From an uncultured Eubacteriales bacterium (GTDB lineage: Bacteria > Bacillota > Clostridia > Christensenellales > CAG-138): 10,899 nucleotides of DNA. The position numbers were made by a program, and so were the translations under genes. Location: assembly GCA_900543475.1 (NCBI GenBank), contig UQRU01000069.1:1-10899 (forward strand). Direction: 5' to 3'. The notes beneath the pieces are model-generated. The model was not told the DNA's origin, did no database searches, and saw nothing but the letters and a program-made list of their open reading frames with translations. Shown here piece by piece: positions 1-6,331 of the stretch. Position 1 is the first letter of the stretch. Every line of letters starts with the position of its first letter.

Positions 1-11
1 GAATGAGCGAA

Positions 12-38
12 GCCCCGGTAAAGGAACTTTACCGGGGC
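12..38. repeat. Perfect 12-bp inverted repeat near the left edge
   Basis: The arms GCCCCGGTAAAG (12-23) and CTTTACCGGGGC (27-38) are exactly complementary around a 3-base loop. On the minus strand this lies about 160 nt downstream of the ABC ATPase stop codon, so it could end that operon. The following minus-strand bases (TTCGCTCATTC) make only a weak U-tract, so the terminator reading is tentative. A structural helix of an RNA encoded here is equally possible. Confidence 0.55.
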
Positions 39-200
39 CGAGCGGATGGAGTCCGCGGCGACGAGGGCAGCGGCGGCTTCATCCGCACCGCCGCGGGCTA
101 CCGTCCCCTGACAACTTCGCCCGCTGTTGCGCGAATCCCGCCGCCCGCGGAGGGCCCGCCTGTGCGCGACGCTCGCCGTGGGCGTAGCACGTTGCAGGAC
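39..200. other. Gene-free, GC-rich, potentially structured region
   Basis: I see no supportable gene between the inverted repeat and the ATPase stop codon. The open frames here merely continue from the antisense of the ATPase gene. The stretch has several complementary segments. GCGGATG (42-48) pairs with CATCCGC (80-86), and CCGCGGCG (53-60) pairs with CGCCGCGG (89-96). The two helices interleave, which is the layout of an H-type pseudoknot. TTCGC (116-120) matches GCGAA (131-135), and GTGC (162-165) matches GCAC (187-190). I could not match it to any RNA family I know (not RNase P, tmRNA, SRP, T-box or cobalamin box). High GC makes chance pairing likely. Confidence 0.3.
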
Positions 201-941
201 CTAGGCGTTCAGGTAGCGGGCCAGGAATTCCTTGGTGCGGGGCAGGGAGGGGTTGGTAAAGATGGTTTCCGGGTCACCCTGTTCGGCGATGATCCCGTTA
301 TCCATGAACACCACCTGCTTGGACACGTCCCGGGCAAAGCCCATCTCGTGGGTGACCACCAGCATGGTAAGGCCGCTTTGGGCCAGGTCCCGCATGACGG
401 CGAGCACCTCGCCCACCATTTCCGGGTCCAGGGCGGAGGTGGGCTCGTCGAAGAGGAGCACCTCCGGGCCCATGGCCAGGGCCCGGGCAATGGCCACCCG
501 CTGCTTCTGGCCGCCGGAGATCTGCCGGGGCTTGGCGTTGATATAGGGGGCCATGCCCACCTTTTCCAGGAAGGACATGGCGATATCCCGGGCTTCCTCC
601 TTGGGGCGCTTAAGCACCTTCACCTGGCCCACCATGCAGTTATCCAGCACGGAAAGGTTGTTGAACAGGTTAAAGGACTGGAACACCATGCCCACCTTGG
701 CCCGGTAGGCGGAGGCGTCCAGCTTGCCGGTCAGGATGCTCTGCCCGTGGAAGAGGATCTCCCCGCCGGAGGGGGTCTCCAAAAGGTTGATGCAGCGAAG
801 CAGGGTACTTTTGCCGCTGCCGGAAGCGCCGATGATGCAGGTCACGTCGCCCACATTCACCTGGAAATCCACGTCCTTAAGGACCAGGTTGGCGCCGAAG
901 CTCTTGCTAAGATGCTGGATCTGTAAAATCTGTTCCGCCAT
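201..941 (-). CDS. Polar amino acid ABC importer, ATP-binding subunit (probably lysine)
   Basis: This is the cytoplasmic ATPase that powers amino acid uptake; it belongs to the GlnQ/HisP group. The 246-residue length is normal for the family. All nucleotide-binding motifs are visible: Walker [10 protein letters not shown] (38-46), Q-loop Gln88 in VFQ, signature ISGGQ (141-145, Ile replacing the usual Leu), Walker [13 protein letters not shown] (161-172) and the switch His198 in VTHEM. The ATG start lies 3 nt after the permease stop codon, with a GGAGGG ribosome site inside the end of the permease gene, so translation is probably coupled. It is the third gene of the riboswitch-controlled operon (binding protein, permease, ATPase). 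The family assignment is firm. The lysine specificity is inferred only from the upstream riboswitch. Confidence 0.95.
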   Translation of the reverse strand: MAEQILQIQHLSKSFGANLVLKDVDFQVNVGDVTCIIGASGSGKSTLLRCINLLETPSGGEILFHGQSILTGKLDASAYRAKVGMVFQSFNLFNNLSVLDNCMVGQVKVLKRPKEEARDIAMSFLEKVGMAPYINAKPRQISGGQKQRVAIARALAMGPEVLLFDEPTSALDPEMVGEVLAVMRDLAQSGLTMLVVTHEMGFARDVSKQVVFMDNGIIAEQGDPETIFTNPSLPRTKEFLARYLNA

Positions 942-944
942 GGC

Positions 945-1778
945 CTATCTCCCTCCGTCCCGAATGTCCAGATTCTGATTGCCCGTTTTGGGCCGCTTGG
1001 GATAGCTGTACAGCCCGGTGGTATGGGCCAGGGTATCGGTGGTGGACAGGTCGTAGAGCTCGTAGCTGTCCGGGCCGTCCATTTTGCTTTCCCACCAGCG
1101 GAGCAACCGGGAGCAGACAAAGGTCATCACAAAGTACATCGCCATGGCGATGGTGAAGGCTTCAAAATAGGTATACCGGGCCCCGGCCACGCCCTTGGTG
1201 GCAAAGAACAGCTCCACGGTGCCGATAACGCTCAATACGCAGGTATCCTTGATATTGATAATGAGGTTGTTGCCGATCTGGGGCATGATGTTCCGGAGAG
1301 CCTGGGGCAGGATGACGCTGGTCATGGTCTGCACATGGTTCATGCCAATGGCTTTGGCGCCCTCGGTCTGGCCCGGGTCGATGGAGAGGATGCCGCCCCG
1401 GACGGTTTCCGCCATATAGGCGCCAGTATTGATGGATACGATAAGGAAGGCGGCTTCCCACATGCCTAGATTGATGCTAAACAAAGCTGCCATACCATAA
1501 AAAATAAACATGGCCTGGACCATCATAGGCGTGCCTCTAAAAATCTCCACATAGGCGTTGAGGAGGAAGCGGACGATGCCCATCAGGGTCCAATGGACAG
1601 GGCGTTTTTTCCGGTCGGTGGGGATGGTCTGGACCACGCCCACGGCGAAGCCGATGATGCAGCCCACAAAGGTGGACACCAGAGCGATGACCATGGTGAC
1701 CCCGGCGCCCCGTAAAAAGCTGGGGCCGTATTCCTGGAGCAGGAAGAGGACCCGCTCCCAAAAGTTCATATTTTGCAC
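945..1778 (-). CDS. Polar amino acid ABC importer, permease subunit (probably lysine)
   Basis: This is the inner-membrane channel subunit of the HisM/GlnP type, probably acting as a homodimer because only one permease gene is present. The sequence shows several hydrophobic segments and the EAA loop that docks on the ATPase (EGAKAIGMNHVQ followed by VILPQALRNIMPQIGN). At 277 residues it is longer than the usual 215-235. The excess is mainly a polar C-terminal tail of about 45 residues after RLLRWWESK. I chose the GTG at 1778 because an AAGGAG lies 8 nt before it; the ATG three codons later is spaced poorly. A hairpin separates it from the binding-protein gene, and the ATPase follows after 3 nt. 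The role of the tail is unknown to me. Confidence 0.93.
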   Translation of the reverse strand: MQNMNFWERVLFLLQEYGPSFLRGAGVTMVIALVSTFVGCIIGFAVGVVQTIPTDRKKRPVHWTLMGIVRFLLNAYVEIFRGTPMMVQAMFIFYGMAALFSINLGMWEAAFLIVSINTGAYMAETVRGGILSIDPGQTEGAKAIGMNHVQTMTSVILPQALRNIMPQIGNNLIINIKDTCVLSVIGTVELFFATKGVAGARYTYFEAFTIAMAMYFVMTFVCSRLLRWWESKMDGPDSYELYDLSTTDTLAHTTGLYSYPKRPKTGNQNLDIRDGGR

Positions 1779-1801
1779 GGTGGTTTCTCCTTAAAAGCCG
1801 G

Positions 1802-1833
1802 GCAAAGCCGTCCGTACAAACGGGCGGCTTTGC
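1802..1833 (-). repeat. Hairpin between binding-protein and permease genes
   Basis: GCAAAGCCG (1802-1810) and CGGCTTTGC (1825-1833) are perfect arms. An inner CCGT/ACGG helix closes a 4-base loop, with one mismatch between the two helices. On the minus strand no strong U-run follows directly, and the permease ribosome site comes shortly after. In ABC importer operons such hairpins often stabilise the upstream mRNA end or cause partial termination, which raises binding-protein output over the membrane subunits. That role is inferred here. Confidence 0.6.
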
Positions 1834-1850
1834 AAAGGGGGGATACGGGG

Positions 1851-2789
1851 TTACTCGCTCAGGGGCTGCACGGCGATGGCCTGGTTCATCATTTCGGTGA
1901 AGTCGTCCACGGTCATCTCAGCCAGCACGCCGTTGATGGCGTCCAACAGCTCGGTGTTGCCCTTCTGGAGGGAGATGCCGATGTTGATCTCCTCCTCGGA
2001 CACCTGGAAATCGTCGGAGCTACCGGCAAAGTCCAGCAGGGTGAAGTTGGGATAGGCGATGCAGGCGGCCATGGCGGTGGGCATATCGGTGACCACCAGG
2101 TCGCAGCGGCCGCTATCCAGGGCCACCAGCATGGCGGGGGCGCTCTCCTGGGCGGGGAGGATCTCCGCATCCGGGATCTGGGGCAGGCACACATCGTACC
2201 AAACGGTGTTGATCTGGCTGGTGCAAACGGCGCCTGCCAGGTCCTGCACGCCCTGGGCGGAAGCAAAGGCGCTATCCGAGGGGGTCAGGGCCACGATGGA
2301 AGCATAGTAGTAAGGGGTGGTGAAGTCCACCATCTCCATCCGCTCGCTGGTGATGGACTGGCCCGCGATGACGCAATCCACGGTGCCGCTCTGGACGGCG
2401 GGCACCAGGGAATCCCAATCCAGCTTCACGATCTCCAGCTCCACGCCCAGGGCCTCTGCGATATGCTGGGCCATCATAACATCGTAGCCGTAGGCATAGT
2501 CGGGGCTATCCTTGATCTGGGTGGCGCCGTTGTCGCCGGTGGGCTGGGTCCAGTTATAGGGGGCATAGGCGCACTCCATGGCAACGGAGAGGACGCCGTC
2601 CTCCAGGCTGCCCAGGGTGGCGGGGTCCGCAGCGGGCTGATCCGGGTCCGCGTCAGCAGGCGCTTCGTCGGCGGGGGCCTCAGCGGCGGGGGCGTCGGCG
2701 GCAGGGGTCTCCTCCTGGGCGGGCTGGGAGCAGGCCGCCAGGGACAGGGCCAATACAAGGGCCAGCAAAATGGCTAGGGTTCTACGCAT
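1851..2789 (-). CDS. Amino acid ABC importer, substrate-binding lipoprotein (probably lysine)
   Basis: This is the extracellular binding protein that captures the amino acid and delivers it to the permease. It is 312 residues long from the ATG at 2789. That start is preceded by GGAGG 9 nt upstream and opens directly into a lipoprotein signal peptide: two Arg, a hydrophobic core, then the lipobox LAAC with Cys20 as the lipidated residue. Residues 21 to about 57 are a low-complexity Ala/Glu/Asp/Pro linker that tethers the domain to the membrane. The rest resembles the SBP_bac_3 family, starting GVLSVAMECAYAPYNW and including an AGQSITSERMEMVDFTTPYY segment typical of polar amino acid binders. 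The open frame continues upstream to 3074, but that part is the antisense of riboswitch DNA and not protein. It is the first gene of the operon. Lysine as ligand is inferred from the riboswitch. Confidence 0.94.
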   Translation of the reverse strand: MRRTLAILLALVLALSLAACSQPAQEETPAADAPAAEAPADEAPADADPDQPAADPATLGSLEDGVLSVAMECAYAPYNWTQPTGDNGATQIKDSPDYAYGYDVMMAQHIAEALGVELEIVKLDWDSLVPAVQSGTVDCVIAGQSITSERMEMVDFTTPYYYASIVALTPSDSAFASAQGVQDLAGAVCTSQINTVWYDVCLPQIPDAEILPAQESAPAMLVALDSGRCDLVVTDMPTAMAACIAYPNFTLLDFAGSSDDFQVSEEEINIGISLQKGNTELLDAINGVLAEMTVDDFTEMMNQAIAVQPLSE

Positions 2790-2845
2790 GTTCGTTTTCC
2801 TCCAATGTGATAAAATGTGGCGGGGGATTTCCCCAAAATCAAACG

Positions 2846-2870
2846 GCGGCTGGAGCATCACTCCAGCCGC
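2846..2870 (-). terminator. Probable riboswitch expression-platform hairpin
   Basis: A perfect 10-bp stem, GCGGCTGGAG and CTCCAGCCGC around a 5-base loop, lies 25 nt after the aptamer's closing helix. On the minus strand it is followed by CGTTTGATTTTG, a broken U-tract. Position and form fit a terminator formed when lysine is bound. The interrupted U-run leaves termination efficiency uncertain. I did not resolve a convincing antiterminator pairing. Confidence 0.6.
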
Positions 2871-2894
2871 GTAAATCTTTGAAACGTTTGGCCC

Positions 2895-3077
2895 TGAATG
2901 ATAGCACTCCACAGATACCCTGTGACAGTCGGCGGGATATTTTCCCGTCGCCCAGCGCCCAGGCCCCGCAGCGGCCTTCGCGCTTCGGCAACCTCCCCTT
3001 TCTCGCCGGTTCTCCGCCCCTGCGGGGGCTCCCCGGGATACTCCTGTCGGCTGCGCCTCTACCCAGTCGGTCATTCA
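2895..3077 (-). promoter_or_regulatory. Lysine riboswitch (L-box) aptamer
   Basis: The transcribed strand carries the hallmark conserved blocks of the lysine riboswitch in the right order: GGGTAGAGGCGCAG (3064-3051), AGTAT shortly after, GCCGAAGC (2989-2982), GCTGGG (2956-2951), ACTGTCA (2929-2923) and GAGTGCTATC (2909-2900). The closing helix P1 is formed by TGAATGA (3077-3071) and TCATTCA (2901-2895), a perfect 7-bp match. A CGGGA/TCCCG hairpin sits just before ACTGTCA, as expected for P5. The span of about 183 nt fits the family. It lies between a strong promoter and the ABC importer genes. In known cases lysine binding shuts down lysine synthesis or uptake genes, so the importer should be repressed when lysine is plentiful. 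Confidence 0.93.
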
Positions 3078-3087
3078 ATTGTTTGCT

Positions 3088-3116
3088 ATGATAAAACCTT
3101 TACGCCCCTTTGTCAA
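3088..3116 (-). promoter_or_regulatory. SigA-type promoter of the amino acid importer operon
   Basis: The -35 box is a perfect TTGACA (3116-3111) and the -10 box is TATCAT (3093-3088), separated by exactly 17 bp. Transcription would start near 3081, a few bases before the riboswitch P1 helix. The boxes lie 26 bp after the UspA-domain gene stop codon. I see no hairpin terminator in between, so some read-through from that upstream unit is possible. Confidence 0.85.
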
Positions 3117-3142
3117 CAGTTTTTTTCCTATTTCCAAAAATT

Positions 3143-3502
3143 TTATCCCACCACCACAAATTCTACCTCCGGCAGCCGCCGTTGAAGCCGGGCGATGAGG
3201 CTATCCTTAGGCTGGCTGCCGCTGCTGCCGGCGCCCAGCACCATCACGTGGATGCCATGGCTGACCGCGTATTCCACCAAAGCGTTCTCCACATCCTTGG
3301 CTCGGAGCAGGTCCAGTTCCGCCCCTGCCAGCTGGGCTGCGGTAAACAGGTATTCGATGGCGTCCCCCTCAAAGGGCGTGCCCATAAAGTTATGCCCCGT
3401 CTGCACACAATGCACCACATGCAACGCCCCCTGGCCTGCCGCCCGTTCCACCCCTTTGGCGATCAGCTTGTCGCAGCTTTTCTGGGTGGTGACGCAGACC
3501 AT
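3143..3502 (-). CDS. Small universal stress protein (UspA) domain protein
   Basis: A single UspA-like alpha/beta domain of about 119 residues. The visible pattern is a first strand IMVCVTTQKSCDKLI, a middle strand LHVVHCVQTG, an acidic helix, and a late VMVLGAGSSGSQPKDSLIARL segment. That segment resembles the Gly-rich nucleotide-binding loop of UspA proteins, followed by a last strand VEFVVVG. The opening also resembles the Usp domain found in KdpD sensor kinases, but no kinase or KdpD domain is attached. I chose the ATG at 3502, 4 nt after the upstream gene's stop codon, with AAAGGG about 10 nt before it. An ATG at 3541 would overlap the upstream gene by 35 bp and lacks a ribosome site. Its physiological role cannot be read from the sequence. 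Confidence 0.8.
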   Translation of the reverse strand: MVCVTTQKSCDKLIAKGVERAAGQGALHVVHCVQTGHNFMGTPFEGDAIEYLFTAAQLAGAELDLLRAKDVENALVEYAVSHGIHVMVLGAGSSGSQPKDSLIARLQRRLPEVEFVVVG

Positions 3503-3506
3503 GATC

Positions 3507-4121
3507 TCAATCCCTTTGTTGGTTTCTGATGCGTTCTTCATCTTGGATGGCGTCCTTTATCTTGTTAGGCAACTGGGGCGGCCGGGCGGTGCATAAGGCT
3601 TCCACCGCAAGGGCTGGGGTGGGGGCGGCCTGATAGATCCCCCGGCAGGGGGGCGCGGTAAAGTCCTGGGCAATGCAGGTATCCAGCTGGGCCAGCAGCT
3701 GGTCGTAATAGCCGTTGGTATTGAGCAGCACCACCGGGGCCTGCAAATACCCCAACTGGTTCAATGTTATCACCTCCAGCAGCTCCTCCAGGGTGCCAAA
3801 GCCGCCGGGTAGGGCCAGGAAGCCAAAGCTCAGAGCCTCCATCTTGGCCTTACGGGTATGCATATCCGGCGTGACGATCAGTTGGTCGCAATGGGGATAG
3901 GCGATGCCCGGCTGGTTCAGCTTCTCCGGGATCACCCCGATCAGCCGGCCGCCTTTGCTCTTGACCCCCCGGGCCGCCGCCCCCATCAGGCCGGTGTTCC
4001 CGCCGCCAAATACCATGCCAAGGCCGTGCTCCGAAAGAAGGGCGCCGGTCTCAAAGGCTGCCTCCAGGTATCCCTTTGCCACATTGGGGCAGGAAGCGCC
4101 GAAGATACACGCATATCGCAT
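3507..4121 (-). CDS. LOG-family (TIGR00730) Rossmann-fold phosphoribohydrolase-like protein
   Basis: A 204-residue protein of the LOG family ('lysine decarboxylase-like' in older annotation). Characterised members release free base from nucleoside 5'-monophosphates such as cytokinin riboside monophosphate; the bacterial physiological substrate is often unknown. Diagnostic features are the N-terminal strand YACIFGAS, GGGNTGLMG (39-47), MHTRKAKM (87-94), and the catalytic signature PGGFGTLEE (105-113), which holds the conserved Gly and Glu. The ATG at 4121 has AAGGAGG about 10 nt upstream and an extended -10 promoter beyond. The UspA-domain gene follows 4 nt after its stop codon, so the two are probably co-transcribed. 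The old name must not be read as lysine catabolism; closeness to the lysine riboswitch is probably coincidental. Confidence 0.9.
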   Translation of the reverse strand: MRYACIFGASCPNVAKGYLEAAFETGALLSEHGLGMVFGGGNTGLMGAAARGVKSKGGRLIGVIPEKLNQPGIAYPHCDQLIVTPDMHTRKAKMEALSFGFLALPGGFGTLEELLEVITLNQLGYLQAPVVLLNTNGYYDQLLAQLDTCIAQDFTAPPCRGIYQAAPTPALAVEALCTARPPQLPNKIKDAIQDEERIRNQQRD

Positions 4122-4161
4122 TGGGGATATCCCTCCTTCTTCCAGCAGTTCTCTTTTTCTC

Positions 4162-4190
4162 AGTATATCATCCCCCGGCCCAATTAAAAA
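4162..4190 (-). promoter_or_regulatory. Extended -10 promoter of the LOG-UspA unit
   Basis: On the minus strand TGATATACT gives a TATACT -10 box (4167-4162) with the TG of an extended -10 one base upstream. A weak -35, TTTTTA (4190-4185), lies 17 bp away. A short leader then reaches AAGGAGG (4138-4132) and the ATG at 4121. The extended -10 would compensate for the poor -35. Confidence 0.65.
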
Positions 4191-4301
4191 CCTTATTTTT
4201 GCATTTGCCTTGCTCCCTAGGTATAAGCCCTGCCTCTACCCTCCCCAAAATGGCTGGCCCGGCGGCGGCGCTCGCCCCAAGGCCCCCGGGGGGGCGGCGG
4301 C

Positions 4302-4417
4302 GTTTGCCTGGGCTGCGCCCAGGCAAACTGGGCGCCGGGCCATGGCCCGGCGCCCGGGTGGGCTGCGCCCACCCCCCCCCCCCCCCCCGGGCCGTGGGGG
4401 GTTTACCCCCCGGGCCC
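4302..4417. repeat. Row of four hairpins in the gene-free stretch
   Basis: Four inverted repeats follow one another. The first has 12-bp arms 4302-4313 and 4317-4328 with loop TGC. The second is a 26-bp perfect palindrome centred on CCATGG (4330-4355). The third has 8-bp arms 4356-4363 and 4367-4374, again with loop TGC. The fourth has TGGGGGG/ACCCCCC around TTT, extended by five outer pairs past a G-G mismatch (4389-4417). They lie downstream of spoIIE and upstream of the LOG promoter, both on the minus strand. No U-tracts follow, so simple terminators are unlikely. They may be an interspersed palindromic element of this genome. Confidence 0.6.
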
Positions 4418-4577
4418 CCTCCCGCGCAATTCGGGCCCCGGGCGGCGCGCCCCCCCCCCGGCCCCGGGGGGGGGGGGGGGGTTGGGGGGGGGGGCCCCCC
4501 TCAAACTGGGGGGGGGGGGGGGGGGGCGGGCGCGGGGGGGGGGCCCCCCCCCCCGCCGCCCCCCCCGGGGGCCTTGG
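4372..4577. other. G/C homopolymer tract, possible assembly artefact
   Basis: The stretch is almost only G and C in long pure runs: 17 C (4372-4388), 10 C (4450-4459), 16 G (4466-4481), 11 G (4484-4494) and 19 G (4508-4526), broken by short fragments such as TCAAACT. Nothing coding is supportable, although stop-free frames run through it. Such runs directly after strong hairpins fit failed base calling or misassembly. A true G-quadruplex-forming repeat cannot be excluded. The exact length should not be trusted. Confidence 0.7.
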
Positions 4578-4579
4578 GG

Positions 4580-6331
4580 CTATTCCACCCGTGCCACGAT
4601 CACGCTCATATCGTCCGCCGGGCTGCGCTCCAGCGCCCGGCGCAATAGGGCGTCCGCCCCGTCCTGGGGGGTGTTGGCGCCCCCTACCCCTTCGATGATG
4701 GCGGCCAACAGCTCCTGGCCCAGGGCGTCCCCCAGGCCGTCGGTCATCATCACCACCGCGTCCCCCCGCATGAGCTGGGCGTCCTGGGGGCATACCGGGG
4801 CGGCCTCCGGCAGGATGCCCACGGGCAGGGTCTCCGCATGGATGGTATAGACCCGCCCCTTGCGTAGGATATAGCTGGGGGGCGCCCCCTGCTTGAGGAA
4901 CCGGGCCCGGCAGGTGGAAAGATCCAACAAAAGCACATCCAGGGTGGCATACATATCCTCCTGGCATTTGAGCATCAGCAGCTGGTTGACGCATTCCAGG
5001 GCGGCGCTTTCCTCCACCCCGATGCTCAATAGGTCCCCCAAGAGGGCCACTGCCGCCGCGCTTTCCCGGTGGGCCAGTTCCCCGCTGCCCATGCCATCGG
5101 AAAGCAGCAACAGCCGCAGGTTATCCACCTCCCGCCAGGCCATGCTGTCCCCGGTCTGGTCGCTTTGGGTTTTGGGGCAAGCAGCGGCGCCCAGGGAAAG
5201 GGTAAAGGCAGGGGGGAGGGGTTCCCGGTTGGCGCTCAATTCCTCCAGGGCCTTCCCCATGCTGCGCAGCTGCCGTCCGGCAAAGCGTTCCCCTTGGCTT
5301 TGGCCGCTGGTTTCCAGCAGCTCCGCCACCCGCTCCATCACCTGGGCCGCGTCCCGGACCCGGCGGCGGCATTGGGCCAGTTGCTTGCCCGCTTCCCCCT
5401 GGGCGGTGCCCTGTAGGCTTTTGCGTAGCAGGCGGGTGGCGGCGCCTGGCAGCAGCAGATACCCGCCCGCCCCCAGGGCGGCGTAAAAGAGCATGTTTTC
5501 ACCGCCGGGGATATAGAGGCCGCACAGTCCGCCGCTCAGGAGGAACAAGCCCGCCGCCAGCAGCCGGTTACGCCAGGCAGGGGCGGCGCACAGGGTACAT
5601 AATACCAAACTGCCTACAAAGGGCAGGGAAGCGCCACCCAGCATGGCGCCGGCCCCAACGAAGGCGGCGGCGGCGATGGCCATAAGCCCGGCGGCCCCGG
5701 CCCCCCATACCGCGGCAAAGCAGGCGATGGCGCAGCCTAAATATATGCCCTGGTAGCCGATGGCCATCCCCGCCATGGCGGCCATGGCCATGAGCCCGGC
5801 CAACCCCCACAAGCCGCCTGGGTCCGGGGGGCGGCGCTGGGAAAGCTGGGCCAGGGCTTGGGCGCCCCGCTGGACCAGGGGGGCGCATAACAGGGATAAG
5901 GACGCCTGGGCCAGGCCCAGCATACAGCTGTCTACGGATTCAAAATAAAAAAAGGGTAGGGTCAATAGATGTGCAGCCGCCAGCAGGAGCAGCTTGTCCG
6001 GCCGTTGGGCGTCCCCCCGCCATAGGAGCCAAAGCATCCCCAGGGCCCCGTATAGGAAATAGGCTGTGGCCGCCCCATAGCGGCCCAGGAACAGGCTGCC
6101 TGCCAGGCCGCCCACCAGGGCAGGCCAGGGGGCATAGCCTGCCATCCACAGGCCGCAGGCGCCGGTGGCGCAAAAGGGGGACAGCCGGCCTGTCCCATCC
6201 CCGGCAAAGGACAACAACGCCCCCATCAACAGGCTCAGCAGCCCTGCCCGATCCCGGGCCAGGGCGGCCAGCATCCCCCCGACGCTTACCATCCTCCGTT
6301 TGCCTACCAGCCGCACCGTCCCACCCCCCAT
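4580..6331 (-). CDS. spoIIE: Stage II sporulation protein E, short form (PP2C-type phosphatase)
   Basis: SpoIIE sits at the polar division septum and dephosphorylates SpoIIAA, releasing SigF in the forespore. Residues 15-297 are strongly hydrophobic with many predicted membrane segments. Residues 300-372 are a charged, helical linker. Residues 375-583 are the PP2C/SpoIIE phosphatase. Its metal-site motifs are present: TGDS (Asp395), SDGMGSGE (Asp412), ATLDVLLLDL (Asp465), VGIL (504-507), MTDGLGD (Asp531) and ADDMSVIV (Asp573/574). The length of 583 is far below the roughly 827 of B. subtilis, with most of the loss in the linker. The ATG at 6331 has only AGGA very close to it. A better ribosome site (AGGGG before an ATG at 6368) is one base out of frame. 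The gene is divergent from tyrS. Confidence 0.9.
   Translation of the reverse strand: MGGGTVRLVGKRRMVSVGGMLAALARDRAGLLSLLMGALLSFAGDGTGRLSPFCATGACGLWMAGYAPWPALVGGLAGSLFLGRYGAATAYFLYGALGMLWLLWRGDAQRPDKLLLLAAAHLLTLPFFYFESVDSCMLGLAQASLSLLCAPLVQRGAQALAQLSQRRPPDPGGLWGLAGLMAMAAMAGMAIGYQGIYLGCAIACFAAVWGAGAAGLMAIAAAAFVGAGAMLGGASLPFVGSLVLCTLCAAPAWRNRLLAAGLFLLSGGLCGLYIPGGENMLFYAALGAGGYLLLPGAATRLLRKSLQGTAQGEAGKQLAQCRRRVRDAAQVMERVAELLETSGQSQGERFAGRQLRSMGKALEELSANREPLPPAFTLSLGAAACPKTQSDQTGDSMAWREVDNLRLLLLSDGMGSGELAHRESAAAVALLGDLLSIGVEESAALECVNQLLMLKCQEDMYATLDVLLLDLSTCRARFLKQGAPPSYILRKGRVYTIHAETLPVGILPEAAPVCPQDAQLMRGDAVVMMTDGLGDALGQELLAAIIEGVGGANTPQDGADALLRRALERSPADDMSVIVARVE

Noticed and set aside
3..926. 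Plus-strand 307-residue open frame
   Set aside because: It is antisense to the ABC ATPase, is His/Gly-rich without family features, and has no ribosome site; it stays open because of GC-rich codon bias on the other strand.
1773..2777. Plus-strand 334-residue open frame rich in Gly, His and Gln
   Set aside because: It is antisense to the binding-protein gene, which has a lipobox, family motifs and a riboswitch.
2790..3074. N-terminal extension of the binding protein to 3074
   Set aside because: The extension translates the riboswitch leader; the real start at 2789 has a good ribosome site and begins a lipoprotein signal.
4302..4417. CRISPR array
   Set aside because: The repeats are adjacent hairpins of different sequence, with no regular spacers and no cas genes.
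3904..4994. Long Pro/Gly/Arg-rich open frames on both strands through the G/C tract
   Set aside because: They are products of homopolymer runs with no stop codons, and part is antisense or out of frame to spoIIE.
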